A stretch of DNA of 64,000 bases. Origin: Narthecium ossifragum. Its lineage: Eukaryota; Streptophyta; Magnoliopsida; Dioscoreales; Nartheciaceae. A program made the translations under genes and the position numbers. How positions within the stretch are numbered: position 1 is the stretch's first letter; each line of letters opens with the position of its first letter. Under the pieces are notes generated by a model. That model was given only the letters and a program-made list of their open reading frames with translations. It had not been told where the DNA came from and did not search any database. Of the stretch, positions 57,545-64,000 are shown piece after piece. The stretch lies in assembly GCA_963920575.1 (NCBI GenBank), contig OY986965.1:6217134-6281133 (forward strand). Direction: 5' to 3'.

Positions 57545-59045
57545 ATTTGGATGGTTTTATCTTTTTAAATTCATTTTCATCTTTGTAAATTCATTTTCAT
57601 CTTTCCTGCATTCTCATCATTTTAAATTCATTTTCATCTTTCTAAATTTATTGTTTTAATCTTTTCAATGTATTTTCATCGTTTTTAAAATCATTTTCAT
57701 CTTTTTAAATGTGTTTTTATCTTTCCAGCATATTCATCTTTTCAACTTTATTTTTATCTTTTTAACACCATTTTCATCTTTTTAAATGCATTTTCATCTT
57801 TTTGATATATTTTCATCTTTCTAAATTCATTTTCATCTTTTCAAATACATTTTCATCTTTCTAAATTCATTTTCATCTTTGACAATTCATTTTAATCTTT
57901 CTTAATTCATTGTCATCTTTCTAAACTCATTTTTATCTTTGACAATTTATTTTCATCTTTCTGAAAATAGATCAGAGAGATGAAAATAGATCGGAGAGAT
58001 GAAAATAGATCAAATGAGATGAAAATAGATCGGAGAGATGAAAATAGATCGAAGAGATGAAAATAGATCAATAGAGATGAAAATAGATCAGAGAGATGAA
58101 AATAGATCAAATGAGATGAAAATAGATCGGAGAGATGAAAATAGATCGGAGAGATGAAAATAGATCAAATGAGATGAAAATAGATCGGAGAGATGAAAAT
58201 AGATCGGAGAGATGAAAATAGATCAATACAGATGAAAATAGATCAGAGAGATGAAAATAGATCAAATGAGATGAAAATAGATCGGAGAGATGAAAATAGA
58301 TCAAACGAGATGAAAATAGATCAGAGAGATGAAAATAGATCAACAAAGATGAAAATATATCAACAAAGATGAAAATAGATTCGAGAGATGAAAATAGATC
58401 AACAGAGATGAAAATAGATTAAAAAGATAGAAATGATCATAAATATGAAAATGCATTTTTATCTTTCAATGATTTTCATCATTTCAACCGTATTTTTGTC
58501 TTTTTAAATTCATTTTCATCTTTCTAAAATCATTTTCATCTTTTTAAATATATTTTCATCTTTCCAGCATTTTCATCTTTTTACATGCATTTTTATCTTT
58601 TTAAATTCATTTTTCATCTTTTTAAATTCATTTTCATCTTTCTAAATGTATTTTCATCTTTTTAAAGGCATTTTCATCTGTTTAAATTCATTTTCATCTT
58701 TTTAGACGCATTTTCATATGTTTAAATGCATTTTCATCTTGCATGTATTTTCATCCTTTTAACTCTATTTTCATCATTTTAAATGTATTTTCTTTTTTAT
58801 ATATATTTTATCTTTTTAACTCTATTTTCATCATTTTAAATGTATTTTCTTCTTTTTAACTTTATTTTTATCTTCTTAACTGTATTTTCATCTTTCTAAA
58901 TTTATTTCCATCTTTCTAAATGCATTTTCATCTTTCTAAATTCATTTTCATCTCTCTAAATGCATTTTCATCTTTCTAAATTCATTTCCATATTTTTAAA
59001 TGCATTTTCATCTTTCATGCATTTTTATCTTTTTAACTCTTCAAA
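57545..59045. repeat. tandem arrays of TTTTCATCTTT and its complement AGATGAAAATAGATC
   Basis: 57545-57960 and 58440-59045 are runs of ATTCATTTTCATCTTTCTAA-like units of about 20 bp. 57960-58435 is a more regular array of GAGATGAAAATAGATCRGA units of about 18-20 bp, the reverse-complement motif. So the middle block can pair with either flank. The minus-strand ORFs of the type FHLSDLFSSL are repeat products. Confidence 0.88.
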
Positions 59046-59279
59046 TTACAACTAAATTGTCTGAAATTATCCAATAAGAGTCTCTTCAATCACCTCAACT
59101 TTTATTCTGTAATTTTGTTTTATCTTTTTCCATATTTTCCCTATTTTTCTACCACTTTTGCCCTATTTTGTACCCCATTTTCCCTTTTTCCTATTTTTTC
59201 CCAACATTTCTCTCTCCCCTTCCTCTATCTCCACCCCCGGCTCGAATCCCACCACTTATCTATCACCCCACCTCTTTCC

Positions 59280-60085
59280 TCTATCCCGTCTTCCTACAGC
59301 CACCTACCTCCACCAGCCACCTCTACAACCACCTCTTTGCCGGACAACCACTATCTCCGGAGATGGTCGGAGGAAGCCTTGTAGAGGCGAGGGGGCCTCG
59401 GATCCGGGGCTGGGCGGAGTTGGAGGCCAGCGTGGAGGTGGCGTCGGCGCTGTTAGATCCGGAGGAGACGGAGAAGCTCGGGTGGCGTCCGAGCTCAGGT
59501 CGAGGTCGCCGGTGCCGAGGGAGGTCGTCGTCACGCCTCCCAAGCCGACAACAAGCCAGACTTCATCTCTTCAGTCACCTCCAACGTCCGCAGGGACCCC
59601 GAGCCTCGCCGACCCCATCCCTAGCTTCCATCCTCGTCGGAAGCCGACGTCGACCTCCTACTGATCGGATCCCAACACCGCCTCGAGCTCCCCCTCTCAC
59701 ATCATTGATCGGATCTCACCAGCCACCATCAACGAGCACCACCACCACCAACGATCATTGATGATCGCTGGATTTGTGAGAGGAGGAGCTCGGGTTGGGG
59801 TTTCGTCGGAGATGGAGGGCGGCGGAGGGGGTGGACGGCGCCGTGACAAGGTCGGTGGGGGGTGGGGGTGGAGACGGTTGGAGTCTGGTTGGAGTCCGTC
59901 GAGGAGGTCATGGGAAGTTGTCCTCAGGTGGTTGGAGCGGCGATGGTGACTTCCGCGACGGCGGACGGAGGTTGGGTGGCTACGATGCACGCGTTGGATC
60001 ACCGGATCTCAACTCCGGCGATCATCAGCCGCTGCCGTTCGCTACCGGTGCCGTCATCACCACCACCACCACCATGTCATTTTAG
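59280..60085. pseudogene. GC-rich gene-fragment-like block, unrecognised
   Basis: Several long overlapping ORFs on both strands (for example plus 59168-59761) with Pro/Ser/Arg/Gly bias and no domain I recognise. The preceding TTTTCCCTATTTTTC stretch (59130-59215) matches those at 25265-25320 and 61280-61385 and marks the same module family. Confidence 0.4.
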
Positions 60086-60088
60086 TCA

Positions 60089-60394
60089 TATTTTAATTAC
60101 ATTTAGCTATAGGGGCATTTTAGTCTTTGTTTAATTACATCAGCTAAATAAACTTGTTAAATGGGGTTCTAACCTTAAAAATACATCAAATGGAGTTTTT
60201 AGCAAAAAATTTCTCTAAATTGGGGTTATCACCAATTAATCGTATTTTAATTACATTTAGCTATAGGGGCATTTTAGTCTTTGTTTAATTACATCAGCTA
60301 AATAAACTTGTTAAATGGGGTTCTAACCTTAAAAATACATCAAATGGAGTTTTTAGCAAAAAATTTCTCTAAATTGGGGTTATCACCAATTAAC
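60089..60394 (+). repeat. tandem duplication, period 154 bp
   Basis: 60089-60240 (TATTTTAATTACATTTAGCT to CACCAATTAA) is repeated essentially without change at 60243-60394. The unit is the AT-rich terminal arm of the MULE-like mosaic. The near identity shows the duplication is recent. Confidence 0.93.
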
Positions 60395-62110
60395 CGAAAA
60401 ATTTATAGTAACTATCATTGTAAGTTACTTTCCACAATCGTTGTAAGTTACTTTTCACAATACTAATATATGGATTATGGAAAGTAACTTGTAATACTTG
60501 TAAATAGTAATGTAATAATTGTAGTAAGTTACTTTCCATGGTATTAATATCTGAATTATGAAAAGTAACTTGTAATAATTGTGAAAAGTAACTTAAATTA
60601 GTTTAATTTGGAAAGTAACTGGAGTTACTTTCCATCAGTTACTTTCAACAATTTTTCTATTTTCCCCTGCTTTGTCTCTCTCCACGATTTATCACAAACT
60701 TTCCACAATTTCATAATTAATAACTCAAGTTACTTCCCAAATTATTAGAAAAATACGGGGAAAATAAAGAAAAATAGTGGGGGCCCTTCTCCATGGTAGT
60801 TACTTTTCAAAAACAAAATAAGGGCAACTTAAGTGGTTGGTAGTTACTTTTCATGAAAATGGTTATCAAATTAGTTATTTCCCACAATTTTATTAGTTAC
60901 TTTTTACAATTATAGTAGCTAATTTTCACATCTTTTTGTGGTAGTTATTTTCCACAATTCTAGTTGTTACTTTTCATATTTTTGTTGGTAGTTATTTTTT
61001 GCAAATGTGGAAGTTACTTTCCACATATTCGGTTCATACATTTTATTAGTTACTTTTCACAATTATAGTAGTTACTTTCCACATTTTTTTGTGGTAGTTA
61101 CTTTTCACAATTATGGTAGTTACTTTTCATATTTTTTGTAGTAGTTACTTTCTGCAAATCTGGAAGTTACTTTTCACATATCCGGTTCTTACCTTCCACC
61201 ACAATTTTGGTAGTTACTTTTAAATAAACTAGTAGTTACTTTCCACCACCATTTTCTTAGTTACTTTCCACATATTTTGTATTTTTCACCTATTTTCTCA
61301 TCATATTTTTCTATTTTCTAACATTTTTTCCCGTTTTCTATTATTTTCCCCTAATTTTTCTACAATTTTCCTATTTCCCCTGCTTTGTCTCTCTCCTATC
61401 AACTCTTCCCACTTCCTGGGCTCCCCGTCGCCGTCACGGCCTCCAAGCCCCATTGCCATCACAACCTCCAAGCCGCGTCACCTTCGCAACCTCCAATCGG
61501 GACCTCCAAGCCCCGTCACAACCTCCAAGCCTCTTCACCGTCGCGACCTCCAAGCCTCGTCGTTGTCACGACCTCCAATCCTTGTCCCCGTCGCGACCTC
61601 CAAGCCGTGTCGCCGTTGCGACCTCCTTCCCCGGCTCCGATTGGGACCTCCAAGCCCCCATCGCGACCTCGCCAAGCCTCCGTCACGACCTCCTTCTCCA
61701 GCTCTGATCGGGACCTCCAAGCCCTGTCGTGACCTCCAAGCCCTGTCGCGACCTCCAAGCCCCGTTGCCACCTCCAAGCCCCGTCGCGACCTCCAAGCCC
61801 TGTCGCGACCTCCAAGCCCCGTTGCAACCTCCAAGCCCCGTCACGACCACGGCTACCTCGCCAAGCCCCGTCAAGACCTCCGATTGGAGGTCCGATCTCC
61901 TCCTGCTACGGTCTCCCGATCGGCGACGGAATCAAAAGGGGAGATCGGCGACGGAATCAAAAAGGGAGAGTCCCCAACTTCACCATCATGGAGGAGATCA
62001 AGGATAAGGGCATTTTCGTCATCAAAATATGGATTAGGGGACTAAAAGCGTTAAAAAAAAACTATTCAGACATGGGGTTAAATATTTTCATCTGAATGGA
62101 CTGAACATCA
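60395..62110. mobile_element. MULE-like element related to 23306-26159, inverted
   Basis: 60400-61270 carries dispersed GTAGTTACTTTCCACA units, 61280-61385 the pyrimidine-rich spacer, 61425-62030 a GC-rich block, and 61990-62110 an arm. That arm (GGGCATTTTCGTCATCAAAA, then AGGGGACTAAAAGCG) matches the reverse complement of 23370-23420 (TATTTTCGTCATGATA, AGGGGACTAAATGGG). So it is the same family in reverse. The left end is blurred by the 154-bp duplication. No transposase and no confirmed target duplication. Confidence 0.55.
61425..61870 (+). repeat. GC-rich minisatellite, CCCCGTCGCGACCTCCAAG units
   Basis: About twenty imperfect units of 17-20 bp, clearest at 61720-61850. All long ORFs on both strands here arise from this repeat. 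Confidence 0.85.
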
Positions 62111-62531
62111 ATTAACTAAAAATAAATTTCATCTGCTCCATAAGTAATATAACTTAGTGTTTAAAATTAGCCGATATATGATACTAGCTGTTAGAGTTGG
62201 TCCTTGGAATAGCTGGCCATTAGACCTTAGCATTACCGCAATTTTAAGAAAATGGCTCATCTGGTTCGCCGTATGAGGAGATGTACGGGATAAAATCATA
62301 CATTGCCAATGTAATACGTCCGTTCGGTGTGTCCGTGTGATGGTATGATATTTTATATTCAGAACTTCAATATGCCGGATACTATATAACTTTTATATGT
62401 CGTCTGTGAGTGAGTGTAATTTTATACAGACTCATTGGCTATTTATTTTTCCTAAAATATCATAATTATCCTTATCTTTTCCTATACAACCTTATCCATG
62501 GTTGGGCCCAAGTCCACTCGATGCCGCGTGT

Positions 62532-62731
62532 NNNNNNNNNNNNNNNNNNNNNNNNNNNNNNNNNNNNNNNNNNNNNNNNNNNNNNNNNNNNNNNNNNNNN
62601 NNNNNNNNNNNNNNNNNNNNNNNNNNNNNNNNNNNNNNNNNNNNNNNNNNNNNNNNNNNNNNNNNNNNNNNNNNNNNNNNNNNNNNNNNNNNNNNNNNNN
62701 NNNNNNNNNNNNNNNNNNNNNNNNNNNNNNN
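62532..62731. other. assembly gap, 200 N
   Basis: Exactly 200 unknown bases, a conventional gap size that need not reflect true distance. ORFs reported across it have no meaning. Confidence 0.99.
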
Positions 62732-63781
62732 ACGGTAACTAACATTGTCTGGGGTCAGGAAGTAAATCACGAAGTCACCTAAAATATAAGGTAGTAAACT
62801 ACATTGCTAAAAATACAGAATAGTAGATTACCATTATCCTAAACTACAAGGTATCAAAATGCCATTACCCCTAAAATTTGATCCTCTTGGATCACGTTGC
62901 CAAGTGGAAGATTTGAAGATAGCATCAGGACCCTTGAGGCAGCTGAAGGCTTTCTTCTCTTTAGGTTGGTTTAATTGAGAAGAAAAAAATTGAAATCATC
63001 AGGAAATCCCACAACGATCAATGTAAAGATCAGAGTTACAAAGCATCAGTGCGTCAGTGACATTAAATGCAGTCCAAACGCACGAGATCGAGTAAGGCCG
63101 CTGGGAGGCATCGCCAAAACCAAACCAACACACTAACGACGCGCCGCGCGTCGCGCGCGCGAACGGCACGAAAGCGAAGGAAACCACGAGGGGTTTAGAT
63201 CCGGATTCCCCTCGCGCGATGCCTCTCTTATCAAGAGCGCGCAGACCACGACAAAAGTGAAAGACGTACAGAAACAAAGTAACAAACGCCTCCAGCATCC
63301 ACCACCCCTAATGCCAAAAATAAAAGAAAGAGACGCCATTACAGCCCTGTTCCCCTCACATGGCCTCCTTCAGCTCCCAGCAGCACCTGCTGCTCCCTGC
63401 TACAATCCCCATACCGTATTCCCCTCATCCATCTCCCATCTCCATAGATGGTTTGAATCAAAGTTTGAAAAGGAAACATATTATATAGAAGAAACTATAG
63501 TTAGATTCAAGCAAAACAATGACACTAGTAGAAGAACCCGGTTCATATGATGATCTAAGTACATGAAAGAAGAGAATAAAACCAGAATCAAATAAGCCAC
63601 AAAAAATGGACTCCCAGCAGAGAAAAGAGATAGTAGTTCCAAGCAAAACGATGTCACTACCATCGGCTAAGATAACACTGGTAACGAATCAGACAAACAA
63701 AACAAGGGAAGAGAGATCATGCATGAAGAACGATGACAAGCTTCATCACTCCAGAAGCTTACTCTGATACTCCGGTGCTGC
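62732..63781. other. intergenic and probable 3' UTR of the AGP gene
   Basis: 62732-63100 is AT-rich with short ATTACC/AAGGTA repeats and no gene. 63130-63200 is very GC-rich (GCGCCGCGCGTCGCGCGCGC). 63400-63781 lies downstream of the minus-strand arabinogalactan gene and may include its 3' UTR. ORFs here are short and unrecognised. Confidence 0.4.
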
Positions 63782-64000
63782 TCACAAGATGAAAGCAGCA
63801 ACCGTAATAGTGGCCACCGCCATGAGCGCTCGCGTCGCCGGGATAGTAGCCGCTGCAGCCTTGACGCTGGCCTTCGCGTCGGCGGCTCCAGCTGGCGCAT
63901 CAGATGCCGATGCCTCTGGGGAGTTCATCGGTGGTGCTGGCGGCGAATGGTGCTTGGAGGATGGTGCCTTTGCTTTCATCGGCGACGGGGCAGGTGCTGC
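63782..64000 (-). CDS. arabinogalactan-protein-like, GPI-anchored, C-terminal part only
   Basis: Cell-surface proteoglycan backbone. The visible 72 residues (minus, running off the window at 64000) are rich in Ala, Pro, Ser and Lys: AAPAPSP, then KAKAPSSKHHSPPAPP, then SPEASASDAPAGAADAKAS. Ala-Pro and Ser-Pro pairs are sites for hydroxyproline arabinogalactan addition. The end, ALMAVATITVAAFIL and stop, is a short hydrophobic tail typical of a GPI-anchor signal. The signal peptide and most of the Pro-rich part lie outside. The internal Met at 63979 is probably not the start. Confidence 0.75.
   Translation of the reverse strand, partial: AAPAPSPMKAKAPSSKHHSPPAPPMNSPEASASDAPAGAADAKASVKAAAATIPATRALMAVATITVAAFIL

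Larger units (their letters stand above)
56660..60240. mobile_element. probable non-autonomous MULE-like mosaic element
   Basis: Left end about 56660 (CAATTGGCAATCAAATCC, then AAATTTAGGGG). The right end near 60238, reverse complemented, begins TTAATTGGTGATAACCCC, then AATTTAGAGAAA. These are similar but not matching enough to be sure. Order inside: AT-rich arm, GC-rich gene-like block (56870-57440), short TGATCYAGATCC repeats, AT-rich arrays (57545-59045), pyrimidine-rich spacer (59110-59230), second GC-rich block (59280-60085), AT-rich arm. The module order copies that of the 23306-26159 element. No target duplication was confirmed. Confidence 0.45.

Noticed and set aside
57913..58346. Minus-strand ORFs FHLSDLFSSL repeated
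   Set aside because: A pure product of the 18-20 bp tandem array, not a repeat protein.
57545..59045. CRISPR-like regular repeats
   Set aside because: No unique spacers between units and the genome is a plant.
62410..62782. ORFs of 78-110 codons on both strands
   Set aside because: They are mostly unknown bases across the assembly gap.

Overview
This 64 kb window is nuclear DNA of a flowering plant. It has multi-exon genes with GT-AG introns, plant-only families (NAL1-like protease, chloroplast IMPL1, CYSTM peptide, arabinogalactan protein, miR167) and many copia, LINE, MULE-like and hAT-like elements. The miR167 3' end and the NAL1 sequence suggest a monocot, but that is a weak guess. There are 200 unknown bases at 62532-62731.

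Layout. 1-12.5 kb is a nest of retroelements: a copia 3' end with LTR, a decayed LINE (ORF1, RT, zf-RVT, RNase H), two LTR-like blocks inside the LINE, and a copia (7266-11646) inserted in the LINE zf-RVT region with a 5-bp target duplication. 13.3-20.7 kb (-) is a complete 10-exon IMPL1-type inositol monophosphatase gene. 21.1-26.4 kb holds an hAT-like element and nested TIR elements, one bounded by a 9-bp duplication and containing a ~1 kb fold-back array. 27.0-29.7 kb (+) is a small CYSTM gene whose second exon is split by a LINE. 32.65-32.95 kb (+) is a MIR167 hairpin. 35.8-39.5 kb has a second hAT-like copy with GC-rich cargo and two MITE-like elements. 41.3-47.6 kb (-) is a complete NARROW LEAF 1 (NAL1)-like gene.

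The most striking object is 47937-55586, a 7.65 kb Mutator-like element with ~40-bp terminal inverted repeats and a 9-bp poly-A duplication. It carries two convergent genes: an intact five-exon plant mobile domain (PMD) gene (+) and a MuDR-type transposase fused to an OTU cysteine-protease domain (-). Around and between them lie three arrays of short palindromes of the form TCGG-n-CCGA. The same palindromes fill a small TIR element at 39173-39547. The transposase reading frame has an in-frame TGA and seems to have lost a splice acceptor, while the PMD frame is clean.

55.6-62.1 kb is a mosaic of GC-rich gene-fragment-like blocks and AT-rich tandem arrays, related to the element at 23.3-26.2 kb. 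The window ends inside an arabinogalactan-type gene (-).
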